A stretch of 25,640 nucleotides of DNA from NCBI GenBank assembly GCA_920105805.1, contig CAKKTI010000316.1:1-25640 (forward strand). Direction: 5' to 3'. The notes under the pieces were generated by a model. The model saw nothing but the letters and a program-made list of their open reading frames with translations, ran no database searches and was not told the origin of the DNA. The DNA is from Condylostoma magnum. Taxonomy: Eukaryota > Ciliophora > Heterotrichea > Heterotrichida > Condylostomatidae. This document shows positions 1-9,714 of this stretch, piece by piece. How positions within the stretch are numbered: the first letter of the stretch is position 1; every line of letters begins with the position of its first letter. The translations under genes and the position numbers were made by a program.

Positions 1-882
1 AGTCATCTTATTATATGCGGCATCTTACTTAGTAACATTTTTCTTCTACACCAAAAGCATTCTCTACCTTTTTCTAGAATTCTTAGACTTTTATGCTATG
101 AATTACCTAAATTCTTTATTCATACTCTAATCAGTAATCAAAGGAGTGTTTACTCTAGATTAATCATAATAGCTCTTTATATCTTACAGTAATTCTAGTA
201 CAATTTGAGAGCTTCTATTCACAATGCCTTCAACTTCCCAAATATGCTTACTAATAAATAGTTCTTATTATCTTAAAAAGCTTAAAGCTTGATTCACATT
301 GGATCTTGCAGATGATTTTGTAGTGACAGGATTAGTGATTTTGAAATTAGTTGTATTATTTGATAGTAACCTTAAAAGATTACAAAGTAGTATTCCAGTT
401 GAGCATTGAAATACAATTTGTTTTAAATCTAATCCAAAGGGAATAATTTCTATCTGCTATAATCATTAGATTATCGGTTGATCATCAAATATTTATGAAA
501 TTTAGTTTAAATCATTGTGTTAATAAGAATCCAATTAGGTTTTCATTCATCTAATAATAATCTTTATTGCTTATACATCCTGGATACAAATTACACTTAT
601 AAGATCGGTGATAGTAATTTATTTACTAAGATCATTTAAAAGAGGATAAATACTGTTTAAAAGCAATTAGGCGTTAAACCTTTAATCATTTTCATTGTTT
701 TGTACTCTTTTCCCTCGTTTAACATGGTATAGGTCTATATTATTTGTTATAAGGCTCGCAATATCACAAAGAGCTTCGTTTGTAGTGAGTTGAATGATAT
801 TTGTGATATTTTTGCATGACTCAAAATCAAATTATCTAATTCAATGTAACAATTGATCATAATCTTATTCTCTATTTCACAT
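1..882 (-). CDS. Calponin-homology-like protein, 5' part only
   Basis: The reading frame enters from the left edge, so the C-terminus is missing; at least 294 residues are visible. The start chosen is the ATG at 882, because no in-frame ATG is seen just upstream, where the DNA turns AT-rich. About residues 141-240 resemble a CH (calponin homology) domain. They have a WLQQIEI opening, a GILLCNLLRLL core helix, then NVNQALSFLR and a closing VNRSSQIVLELLQDI, in the order seen in CH folds. The first 100 residues also begin with LLHWIRQFDF and may be a second, diverged copy. CH domains usually bind actin or microtubules, and in ciliates often serve cilia and basal bodies. That role is inferred here. 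Both UAR (Gln) and UGA (Trp) codons occur in frame. CH is the best fit but is not certain. Confidence 0.6.
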
Positions 883-1184
883 CTAATTTTTAATAATTAT
901 GAAATGAAATATTAATAACTAATGAATAGATCTAATTATATAAGTACCAAATTGATTAAAAACAAGTAGAATATTACAGTTATTATAGACAGTTTATATA
1001 TAAGTTAATTAGTATTTTTATCCTTATACTACTTTAGTAAATTTAAGAGATAAAACTATTTAAAAATACTTTATAATAGGTGATTCTACCTTATAGTAGC
1101 TTAAACTTTCGAATAATTGTACTTAATAAGCTTTTGTGCAGCATACTAAATATTAAAACTACTTATTACTACATTAAAAAGGTA
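883..1184. other. AT-rich spacer, no gene seen
   Basis: This stretch is very AT-rich and none of its six frames gives a protein-like sequence. It presumably holds the upstream region of the CH-like gene. I see nothing more specific in it. Confidence 0.4.
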
Positions 1185-1358
1185 TTAGGAGAGAAAAAAT
1201 AATTCAACTGGTTACATCTTTCTCTAAAAGTTAATATCATATATTATATGCTCTATCCGAGAGTCAACTAAGTCTTCTATAATTTCTGCATCTGTTTTAT
1301 TGTCCGTAGGAAAATTATTGATTTATCTAGATATTCTTTAAGTGGCACTAAGTTACAT
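1185..1358 (-). CDS. Small hypothetical protein, 57 aa
   Basis: A short frame from the ATG at 1358 to a TAA at 1187-1185 encodes an acidic, helical-looking peptide with the segment TDAEIIEDLVDSRIEHIIYD. Its composition (D, E, R, I spread through it) is unlike the low-complexity translation of the surrounding AT-rich DNA, which is the only reason to call it. It lies between the divergent starts of the CH-like gene and the protease. I recognise no family. It could also be an exon of a longer gene, because the upstream frame stays open but looks non-coding. Confidence 0.35.
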
Positions 1359-1510
1359 TTACAAGCTTTAGGAGTATATTATAGTTGGAGTAAGAATTAA
1401 AAACTTCTTTCCAAACAAAAAATATAATTATACCGTAAATAATCAAAAATACTATTCACAATAAATAAACACCTCAGAAGCTGCATATATTTCAGCATAT
1501 CCTTATAAAA

Positions 1511-2704
1511 ATGTTCGGATTCGGTTTTGATTGTCCTCCTCCTTACAATATGATGTTTTAAGGGATTGGAAACTATCTAACAGGCTTAATAATTGAAGAA
1601 AGTTATTACATACCATAATCAACTACTATGCTCAGTAATAATGATACACCAAATGCTTCTAAAGTTGGATTTATCTAATAAGGTGGAACATTTTTCTAAA
1701 TAGCGACTAAGGATAACACATTTTTTTTAAGTTATAAGAGAATTATAGGGATAGCTCTAACAGCAGCCCATTGTGTTTACAATCCAGTTAAAGAACAACT
1801 AAGTTATTGAAATCAAGTATCTTTTTCTTCAATCAGACGACTGGATGACTAATCTGAAATCGAGATGCATCCAATAAAAGTCTTCTGTAGTCTAGATAAA
1901 GAAATTAAGAGTATGAATGAACATAACTATGCTTTGCCAGACGATATAGCTCTTTGTGTCTTAACAGTTCCAATAGATATCAATGATTAATTCGAAGAGT
2001 TTTCGATAGAAATAGCTCAAGAATGGGAAATCGAAGCAGGAGATGAAGTAGAAATGATTGGTTATCCTATTTTACCAATAAGAGAAATTAATTCTATTGC
2101 TCCAATTTTGAAAAACCGGAAAGATCAATTACATATTACGTATGATACATTTTTTGGAGGAGAAAAAAAGGTAAGATCGATAGGATAAGTTATTAATAAA
2201 GGCTAAGAAGATCATACTATCGATATAACTAATTCAGCGGCTTCCGGTATGTCAGGAAGTCCTATTTTGATAAATGCTAATGGAACCTATAAAATATGTG
2301 GTGTTCAATCAGGAGGATGTCCTATAAAACATTAGTGAGAATTTTTGATGTTAGGTAACTTAATATATCATTAAAAGATTAGGAGAGCTGTAGATATGAT
2401 AAAAGAAATGCAAAGCGACGGTAATCCCAATTCAGATAAAATTTCAAGATCAGTAATGGAAGAAATTACACATGAATGATATAATAGTGCATAGGATGTT
2501 TGCTATTAAGGGCCTTCTGATCTTGCGAAAAACTACGAAAATGGATAAGAATTGAACTACAATTGTGGTATTCCATTATTTTGTAGTAAGTTCTAAGAAA
2601 TATAGTAAGCTTAGGAAAGATTTTTAGATCCTCAATTTAGCAGTGAAAATAGCAGATTTTTTACAAGTTTAGATGAGTTTAAAGAGTTTCTATTAGGTAG
2701 TTAG
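1511..2704 (+). CDS. Trypsin-fold serine protease, S1B/V8-like
   Basis: This 397-residue protein carries the whole chymotrypsin-fold catalytic triad. His87 lies in LTAAHC, Asp145 in DDIAL and Ser248 in SGMSGSP. The GxSGSP form is typical of the V8/glutamyl endopeptidase (S1B) group rather than digestive trypsins. No signal peptide is visible: the N-terminus MFGFGFDCPPPY is not hydrophobic enough, so an internal location is possible. TGA encodes Trp in LSYWNQ and KHQWEF. After the protease fold a roughly 120-residue Gln-rich tail follows. The end is placed at TAG 2702-2704, after which the frame becomes AT-rich with dense stop triplets. The start ATG follows an A-run, as in neighbouring genes. 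The substrate is unknown. The fold is secure; the exact C-terminus is less so. Confidence 0.85.
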
Positions 2705-2747
2705 TATTTTATTATATTAAAAACCCAAAAGATGTGATCTTTTAAGT

Positions 2748-2897
2748 ATGGTTGAATATTAAGACAATCAATCCTTATATACCTTAAAGGAGCATATGGA
2801 AATTTTACTAAGATACAATTTAACTCTTTAATTAGTCTATAATCTTACTTTTGCTAGGAAGAGTTTTTAAAATGTTGCAAATTTAGTTAAATTATAA
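2748..2897 (+). CDS. Small hypothetical protein, about 49 aa
   Basis: A short frame 43 bases after the protease stop begins with ATG at 2748 and gives a helical peptide (MVEYQDNQSLYTLKEHMEIL and on) ending at TAA 2895-2897 or at the tandem TGA-TGA-TAA from 2910. It happens to share the frame of the downstream long gene at 3171, so with stop triplets readable as sense it could be an N-terminal extension of that protein. The 250 AT-rich bases between them, rich in stop triplets, argue against that. No family is recognised. Confidence 0.35.
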
Positions 2898-2912
2898 ACC
2901 AGATATTGCTGA

Positions 2913-3170
2913 TGATAAGAACAATGAATAGATCCATTTTCATATAAAGAATGTAATTAATAATATATAAAAGTAAAATAGGAAGTATAGTTTTCTAAAA
3001 GTTACTTTCTATAGCATTTATAACATCAATCCTTTATTTCGTTAATATAAACTATTAATCTATAAGATTAAATATTATGACTAAACAAATCTTAATGTAA
3101 ACTCTAATCTTTACAACGTATCAATTTAGCTCTCTATAAAATATACTAAACATATTTAAATATCATATAA
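2913..3170 (+). other. AT-rich spacer before the zinc/coiled-coil gene
   Basis: Very AT-rich with clustered TAA and TGA in every frame. It probably contains the promoter of the gene starting at 3171. No RNA gene or conserved motif is visible. Confidence 0.4.
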
Positions 3171-5066
3171 ATGAAATCCCAGCAACGAAAACCACCATCC
3201 TTAGCCCTAAACAAATAAAGCAGCAGAGACGGTACAGCTTCAACTCTTAGCTTTACTACACTATTTTCTCCTTCAAGTGCTGAAAGTCGATTTATGCAAA
3301 GCAAAAGTTCAATGTCTTTTCGGAACTAAAAGTCAATTGATGATAAAAAGCTGCGATTACCTCGAATTAGATAATCTAGCTAAATCAGTTTAAAGAATTA
3401 AAAACCATCCTAAAGTGCTTAAGTTTAAACCTCAACGATAATGCAAGTAATCTAAAAGTTTATCATGCCTATGTTTAAATATAAACAAACAAATTTACTG
3501 GGTATAAAAGCTATAAATAAAACTGTATATGGAGAAATGGAGAAATCACTTGAAATATACGATCGTATTAAGTAGGTTTAAAACTAGCTTAAAATAAGGA
3601 AGCAATAATACTTTGACTCAATGCAATAACTAAATGAATATGCTTCCTATAAGAAAGAATTAGTATAATCTTTATAAACATCAAAATAATAAGACAAAGA
3701 AGCTTAAGAGAAAATAATAACACTAGCATCATCGTTAAACCCTAATAAACTTTATAATTTGACCATATAATCCTAAAGAGATAGTTACTTAAAGTAAAAG
3801 AATTAAACCAAACGTAGAGTTAACTAGTTAATCAATAGTTTAAATCAATAAAGAGCAAAATTAGATAAAAGATTGAATGAAAAGGCGAAGGCCTAATAAG
3901 CTATTGAACTATTCTACCATGAGAATGGTATAATAAATGAATAACTACACAAACTTTACCACAATTTAAAATTTCTGTCTATAAGAGGATCACAAGAGAT
4001 TTAACTACAGTCTCAATCAGAAGCTATTATATGAAATATAAAACAATCAGCAAAATCTAACTAAAAAACTTACTGACAAAAGTTTATATACAATAAAAGC
4101 TTAAAACAGGACAAAGAATACTAAATAGAAATGAAAGAGCATTCTCAAACAGTCATAAACCACAAAAGAAAGCTTCTAGGGCTAGTCAAGGACATGTACT
4201 TCAAATACTACACTCAAAATTCCTAAGTTTAGTCAGAAAATAACACTTTGACCTAACAAATTTAAGAGTTAGATAAAAAGTACAAGAATATATACAAAGA
4301 ATTGTAAGGAAACCGGCTAAAACTTAAACAATATTACAAATCTGGTAGAAAATTTGGAGAAGTTGAAGACTAAACCTGTAAATTTTGTAATTAAATATAC
4401 AACGATCTAACCAACTTCAACTGGTCCTGTAAAACCCATCAAGGTTTATTCAGCACAAATCAAAACATATGGTGGTGTTGCGGAAAACACGGTAGGGATG
4501 CCCAAGGCTGTCTTTTATAAAGACACGAGCCAAAAGAGGAAGATGAGCTAGAGTTTGAAGATGAAGATGAGGCTAGCAACTATCAAAACAAGCAGATTTG
4601 CTCCAGTTGTAAGAATTTTGGACACAAAAACTCAGCGTGTCCTTTTGATCCGAATGTAAGGACATTTTTTGAATTTTATGAAGAACTTAGAAGAATTATT
4701 GAATTAAAGCTAGTAAAGGAAAGTGATTCTTAGTAAGACCAATAACAATAGATATAGTTAATGCTAGAGCTAGTATAGGCCAGAATTGAGAATAGTCCTT
4801 TTGCCAATGAGTTCCTTAGTTCTATTGAAGATGAGGAAGAGTTAGATGAAATGTTAAGTTTTGGAGAAATAAGAAGATAGCATGATCCATTTTTTGAAGT
4901 AAATTAGAAAAAATTAGAAGTAGAATTTAGGGAGGATAGGGTAAAATATACACAGAACTTGTATAAAATGAATTTTGAAGTGTAAAGTGATTTTGGTAGA
5001 AGAAATTTATCATCGTTGGCACAAATGCCAGTAACGCCTAGAAGTTCTTAGGTTTTTAATAATTAA
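3171..5066 (+). CDS. Coiled-coil protein with CHORD-like and CCHC zinc motifs
   Basis: About 631 residues. Residues 1-100 are basic and Ser/Gln-rich, probably disordered. Residues about 120-400 are charged and Gln-rich and look like long coiled coil. From residue 403 a cluster CKFC ... CKTH.G ... WWCC ... GC....H supplies eight Cys/His in the order and spacing of a CHORD zinc-binding module. At 477 follows ICSSCKNFGHKNSAC, a CX2CX4HX4C zinc knuckle. An acidic stretch (EEDELEFEDEDE) sits between them. Zinc knuckles usually bind nucleic acid; CHORD modules bind HSP90-type partners. Which applies here is unknown. TGA reads as Trp twice. The stop is probably TAA 5064-5066, with the next candidates TAA 5070 and TGA 5097-5099. 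The start ATG at 3171 follows TATAA. The pairing of these two zinc motifs is unusual to me. Confidence 0.75.
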
Positions 5067-5094
5067 AGTTAATAATTTTCAGCTATTATTGCAA

Positions 5095-5335
5095 TTTGAG
5101 CTATCTGGTCTTGGCACACAGTGTTTTGAGTATTATTGGTGAACTATGTTTAGATTTGATGTATTGCTAAATGACATCCTCCTTGCTCCGAATTCAGGTG
5201 TTTAGTTTGTGTGCTGTTGAGGTATTGGGTGGAGCTAGAAAGGGTTGTATTGCTACTGTTACTAACCCTTGGCTGCATTTGAGCTTATTTCGTTTGCAGA
5301 TGTCGTAGAATTTGTACAGCAGGTTTTGAAATAGT
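5095..5335. other. GC-rich island: coding exon or structured RNA
   Basis: About 240 bases are clearly richer in G+C than their flanks and lie between the convergent ends of the zinc-protein gene and the small gene at 5497-5805. Two explanations compete. (1) On the minus strand a frame continuous with the small gene gives a protein-like translation (LLYKFYDICKRNKLKCSQGL, and later TAHKLNTWIRSKEDV with Trp by TGA), so this could be its C-terminal part. A second minus frame from the ATG at 5278 gives a Gln/Ser/Thr/Asn-rich peptide. (2) It could be a structured RNA, with pairings GGCACACA (5113-5120) to TGTGTGCT (5208-5215), AAGGGTT (5240-5246) to AACCCTT (5264-5270), and CTGCA (5273-5277) to TGCAG (5295-5299). 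I recognise no known RNA class and no tRNA arms. Strand and nature are open. Confidence 0.35.
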
Positions 5336-5496
5336 TAAAAATTATCATTTAGATATATATTTTATAAAGTTACAAGAATAGGAAATCATTTAGAATATTT
5401 TGGTTATAATAAGAATTTTATGCACTTAATCCTTATGGTTGATTAATCAGATTATTATTACATATTGGTGAAATTATAAAATAATACCTCATATTA

Positions 5497-5805
5497 TTAT
5501 CTAGTTAGTAATATATCCTTTACAACTCCAGCATCCCTCAATTGCCCATCAACTAAATGATATACTGGAATCTGATCAATTCGATAATTCTGATTAACCC
5601 TTGGCTCCGGAGTTTTAGCTTTTCTTATATCCTATTACAATTATTGAATAGTTAACCTTAAAGCTGATATTTACACATCTGAATTATCATAAGCCCTTTT
5701 AACCCGTTTACTTTATTACTTTTTAATAGGAACTGTCACCTTATCATCTTCATCATCTTTTATCTTATTACATCTAAAGCAAGAAAATATATATCTTTTA
5801 AGCAT
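5497..5805 (-). CDS. Small hypothetical protein, about 102 aa
   Basis: The ATG at 5805 opens MLKRYIFSCFRCNKIKDDED, then a basic and Gln-rich helical segment (ALRLTIQQLQQDIRKAK), then a more conserved-looking end (RIDQIPVYHLVDGQLRDAG). The end is placed at TAA-TAA (5499-5494) because the DNA after it turns AT-rich. If those are read as Gln, the frame runs on through TGA 5346-5344 into the GC-rich island as far as about 5100, giving a protein near 235 aa. The gene starts only 11 bases after the stop of the upstream gene on the same strand, in another frame. No known domain is recognised. Confidence 0.5.
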
Positions 5806-5816
5806 ATTTATACAAC

Positions 5817-6347
5817 TTAAATTGAAAGTATTCTTTTTAATAAATTGCTTAATTCTTGTAATGACTTGTTCACTTTTCCTGAAATAATTCCACTTTTAGG
5901 CTCATAAATACTATCTCGCCTATTTTGTATTAACTGTTTAATTCTTAAGTTCTCTTGTTCTACTTTCTGAAGCTTTTAGTATATTTGCTTAGCTATGTTA
6001 CTAGTATAGCCATAACTCTTATTCTCTTATTCCTTTATCTCAATTTATAGCTTTAATCAATTTACGCGATTATGCAAATTGTTTTTTTGGTTTGGAGTTT
6101 TCCTTTTTCTTAATAAATTTTAGTACAGTGTTTCACTTCTCCTGTTGTATTTCTTTTAACTTGTTATTCCTGGCTTTAAGTAATTTTTAGCTGGATCAAT
6201 AGTTTGTAGCAAGCTGTTTAAATTGTCAGGAGTATCGCTTCAGCTAATTGAATTTCTTACAGAGTATGTGGAAAATAATTACTTTTTCTTGAAATTCTAC
6301 TCTTTTTTACTTAAAGCAATAGATTTTTTATATTTTTATGCCTTCAT
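5817..6347 (-). CDS. Basic coiled-coil protein, 176 aa
   Basis: The protein is Lys/Arg/Gln-rich with a short disordered N-terminus (SWSDTPDNLNSLLQ, Trp by TGA) and a coiled-coil second half (LKLQIEIKEQENKSYGYTSN and QKLQKVEQENLRIKQLI). It ends at TAA 5819-5817. If only TGA were a stop, this gene and the next would look like one frame-shifted gene; with UAA stops they separate cleanly into two genes with an 11-base gap. The start ATG at 6347 follows an A-run (cattaaaATG). Such proteins are common in ciliate cytoskeleton, but I see no diagnostic domain and give no function. Confidence 0.6.
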
Positions 6348-6528
6348 TTTAATGCTTAGTAATACAACAAATAATTTTATTAAGGATAGTTTATTTTCTA
6401 TCACACTAGTAATAATGATTTTAGTAATATTTAGTTCCAATATATCAGAAGTAGTTATCTTATCTTCCAAGAAATACAATCATATTACAAAATTGAGAGC
6501 TGTCCTACTATAAACTAACCATATTTTA

Positions 6529-7131
6529 CTAGGTACGATCTAATACTTCATTTAAATTCTTCTTCTCCTTTTCATTTCTAACCTTACGATCAATAGCTCT
6601 TACTAATTGTCTGCTTTTCTAACTGTAAAATATTTAGTCAAAATCTGAAAATACCATGATAAATACCAGTCCAATTATAGTTACACCAAAAACTACTTCA
6701 TGATATTCTTAAAGCTTTGAGTGCTTGTAAAATTTATTAGTATTTATATCCATTTTTTCTTCCTCAAATCTTCTTAAATGCTCTTTTCTTTATGACTCGT
6801 ATTCATTTATATTGTCCTTATGGATGAAATTTTTATACATATTTTCATACTCGCTTTCTCCCTTATCACGACTTTCTTATTATTGATGCTGCTGTTTACT
6901 TTCTTTTACCAGTGTTCTATCATATTCTTCGCGTAAATCATCATTTATAAGAGTTTAATATGCTTTTGTTACTTCTTTAAATTCATTTGATGTTTAGTCA
7001 TTTGACACATCTGGATGCAGCAATTTAGCTTTTGAGTAGAAGGCCTTTTTTATTTCCATTTAATTAGCATCAATTGGCACTTCTAATAGCTCGTAATAGG
7101 ATTTAAACCTTCTTAAAATTTTTCCAAGCAT
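6529..7131 (-). CDS. J-domain (HSP40) protein with one membrane span
   Basis: Residues about 11-75 form a J domain: SYYELLEVPIDA, the KKAFYSKAKLLHPD helix with the HPD tripeptide at 39-41 that stimulates HSP70, then EFKEVTKAYQTL. A charged Gln-rich linker follows, then one hydrophobic segment near residues 148-166 (VVFGVTIIGLVFIMVF) and a basic tail. It lacks the Gly/Phe and zinc regions of type I/II DnaJ, so it is a type III J protein that probably brings HSP70 to a membrane. Which membrane is not evident. The end is placed at TAG-TAA 6531-6526 (200 aa); an extension to TGA 6447-6445 is possible. The start is 101 bases from the divergent coiled-coil gene. Confidence 0.85.
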
Positions 7132-7232
7132 TTTTAGTAATATAAATACAGAATATTTATAATTATTAGTTTCTTTCCTTATAAAACCCAATTGAACAAC
7201 TTTATATTGTGAAACTTTTAAACATTTTTTAT

Positions 7233-8903
7233 ATGGCAGAATCTGTTGACAGTGGTGATTATGAAATAGATTAATTAAGAGAAGAAGTTAGCAAATTATC
7301 ATAACAATTTTCACTCATTCAATCAACAATACCAAATTAAGATCAACTGAATCAGATTTTACAAAATTAAAAGTAATAAATAATTGATGATATGATGTAA
7401 AGGATATCTCCAGTCGATGATTGTATGAAAGATTTAAAAGAGAAATTTGCTGATATACAAGGATACTATGAATCAAATTAAAGTGAAAATTAAGAGCTAT
7501 AAAATAGTATAGAGAATAAAGTAGATCGGTTGAAAGGCTAATCGAAAACATTAACTAAATAAGTACTGGATTTTTCTGATAAACTTGATTAACTAAAGGC
7601 TGAAATAGTAGGTAAGGCTGATTTTTAAGACATCCAAGATGTAAAAATAAGAATGGATTATCTTATTGATAGAGATTTGTTCTCGTCTCTTTAAAGATAA
7701 GTTGATTAATTAGCTACAAAGGATAATTTATAACGATTAGAAGATGATTTTTACTAATTGCAAGAAAACTGTAAAAAGTTAGTTGATTAGGATTAATTAT
7801 AGTTGATATATAGCTAAATAAATGATGAAACTGTTGATAAATTAGATACTAAAGCCAATAAGGATTAAGTATAAAAGGAAGTTTAAAAGCTATATAAGCA
7901 TATCAATTAATAATAGAGTAAAAATAAGAACAAGCATTAAAAATTAAGCAAGTACAACAAATATTTAAAATAAGAGATAGAAAGAGTGGAATACAAGCTA
8001 GACAGTTCGCCTTGAAATGATCAAATACACGAAATATACAAAGTTCTAGAAACTAAAACGGATCTTACGGATTTCAAAGAATTTAAAAGTTAAAATCTTG
8101 AAAAAACAACATAAACAACAGACCAAATAATTTCAATAAAAAAGCAACAAGGAAAATTCAGCCAAGCTTTGGAAAGATTTGATGAATTGCTATGTGATAA
8201 AGCTTCAAAACTAGATATAAAAAGCATTAACCAGACTCTAACTCAAATTCCAAAGCTAAAACAACTACGCAAATAAATAAACTAACTAAAAGACCATACA
8301 AAACTTCTAGACTGCCAGAGCTATGAACAAAAAGATTAACTAGCTTCCTTAACTAAAAGTTTAAAAGAAGTGCAAATCCTCCTTGGAACTCATAACAGAG
8401 AAACGTTTGACTATGGAATAGTTATAGAAAACCTGAACTCAGTAAAGCAACAAGTCGACTCAAAGGCAGATCGTTCTGACTTATGCTCAGCAGTTGATTA
8501 ATTCTGCAATAAAGGTGAATTAAAGCTATTCCGTGATGATTTGCAAACAACTAAAAAGTAATTGCAAGTAAACATAGTGATTCTTATATCAACCCTTAAA
8601 ACCTTATTCCGACAAAATGAGCCAATTTCTATTATACAAAAACAACGCACTGATTTATTCAACAACGCTTCAAATCTACTAAACTGAGTTTCAAACTAGG
8701 AAGAAATAGATACAGGAAGTTTACTATAAAGTACTAAAAGTATTTTAAACCAAAAGTACTTCAGACACGGTTCAATTTCTCCAGACGGTCAGGGATCCCG
8801 AATAAATCCAGATTTCAACAGGCTTTTAAGATCAAAGCGTAAATTACTGAATGACTCTATAGAACGGATAGATCTTCCTCCCTTGAAACATAGTTTCTTT
8901 TAA
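7233..8903 (+). CDS. Long coiled-coil protein, about 556 aa
   Basis: From ATG 7233 the protein is almost wholly charged/Gln-rich heptad-like sequence (for example QLREEVSKLSQQFSLIQ, SDKLDQLKAEIVGKAD, RQVDQLATKDNLQRLEDD), with recurring D-K-L/A-D-K segments (TKANKDQV, KADRSDL) spaced like those of ciliate and algal basal-body or centriole coiled coils. That likeness is only an impression. The last 70 residues are less helical and Ser/Arg-rich. TGA is Trp at SSPWND and LLNWVS. Gln is almost always TAA/TAG before about 7985 and mostly CAA after it, matching a flip of GC skew at that point. The end is set at TAA 8901-8903, or TAA 8907-8909; no TGA separates it from RPF2, which follows in the same frame. 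Confidence 0.7.
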
Positions 8904-8909
8904 TATTAA

Positions 8910-9707
8910 ATGGTAAAAGGGGTAAAAATTCCTAAAAGAGAGCCTGAGTTGGAGGAGACTCGTGAGAAAAACAGTCTTGTTATAAAGGGCAACAAGTCTA
9001 ACAATGTAATCAACCAGGTTCTACACGATCTCCACAGAATGCGCTATCCTAACTCCGTTCTGTACTCCAAGAAGCATCTTAATCTGAATCCTTTTGAAAT
9101 GAAGGAGCAGTTCTAAAAGCAGTGTGAGAGAGTATAGGCCTCCTTGTTTATATACGGAAACAATAAAAAAACTAGACCAAATAACTTGATTTTAGGGAGA
9201 TTGCATGATTATTAGATCCTTGATATGTTCGAGTTTCAGTTGCTTAGCTTTAGATCTGTATAGGAATTTAGCCCTGATATCATTTAATAGTAGTTTCACC
9301 CATTGATGTTGTTCCAAGGAGATGTGTTCGAGACCGATTATACGTATATCCGACTCAAGTCAGTTTTGATAGATTTGTTTGGAGGAAGGCCGATAGAAAA
9401 GGTGGATGTTAAGGGACTCAACTTACTAATAGCAGTCACTGTTCTACCAGACCAAAAGATACATTTTACAAGCTACAAACTCCAAGGATTATCAGAAGAC
9501 ATACAGGAATCAGGGCCTTAAATCACTATGAAAATAAGACGAGTAAAACTAGCCGATGAAAAAGCACTTAAATCAACTTTCCAGAAGGTAATCAAGAGTA
9601 AATATAGAAACAAGAATATTAAAACAAACAGTCTTAGGGAAAAGAGAGGTAAAGTTCACGTGCAACAACAAGATATAAACACAATTGCTCTAAAGAAACG
9701 TAGGTAG
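8910..9707 (+). CDS. RPF2: Ribosome production factor 2 (Brix domain)
   Basis: RPF2 works in the nucleolus. With RRS1 it brings the 5S RNP (5S rRNA, uL5, uL18) into the pre-60S ribosome. The translation tracks eukaryotic RPF2 along its whole 265 residues: KREPELEETREKNSLVIKG near the N-terminus, then VINQVLHDLHRMRYPNSVLY, KKTRPNNLILGRLHDYQILD at the core of the Brix fold, FQGDVFETDYTYIRLKSVLI, and RGKVHVQQQDINTIALKKR at the end. Family length is about 300, so this copy is complete but compact. The ATG at 8910 fits the family N-terminus although the upstream frame stays open. The end is TAG-TGA (9705-9710). The kinesin gene converges on it with its stop only 7 bases away. Gln codons are UAR in the body but CAA near the end. 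Confidence 0.93.
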
Positions 9708-9714
9708 TGAGTCT

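Noticed and set aside
5221-5280. Telomerase RNA template because of CTAACCCTT
   Set aside because: The motif is not repeated one and a half times as a template must be, and no other hallmark is visible.
5095-5335. A tRNA, snRNA or SRP RNA in the GC-rich island
   Set aside because: No T-arm GTTCRA box, no spliceosomal RNA signature and no convincing SRP helix 8 could be found by eye.
6223-6513. A 96-codon hydrophobic standard-code frame on the plus strand
   Set aside because: It lies antisense across the start of the minus coiled-coil gene and the region just past the J-protein stop; its hydrophobic look is the mirror of Lys/Gln-rich codons.
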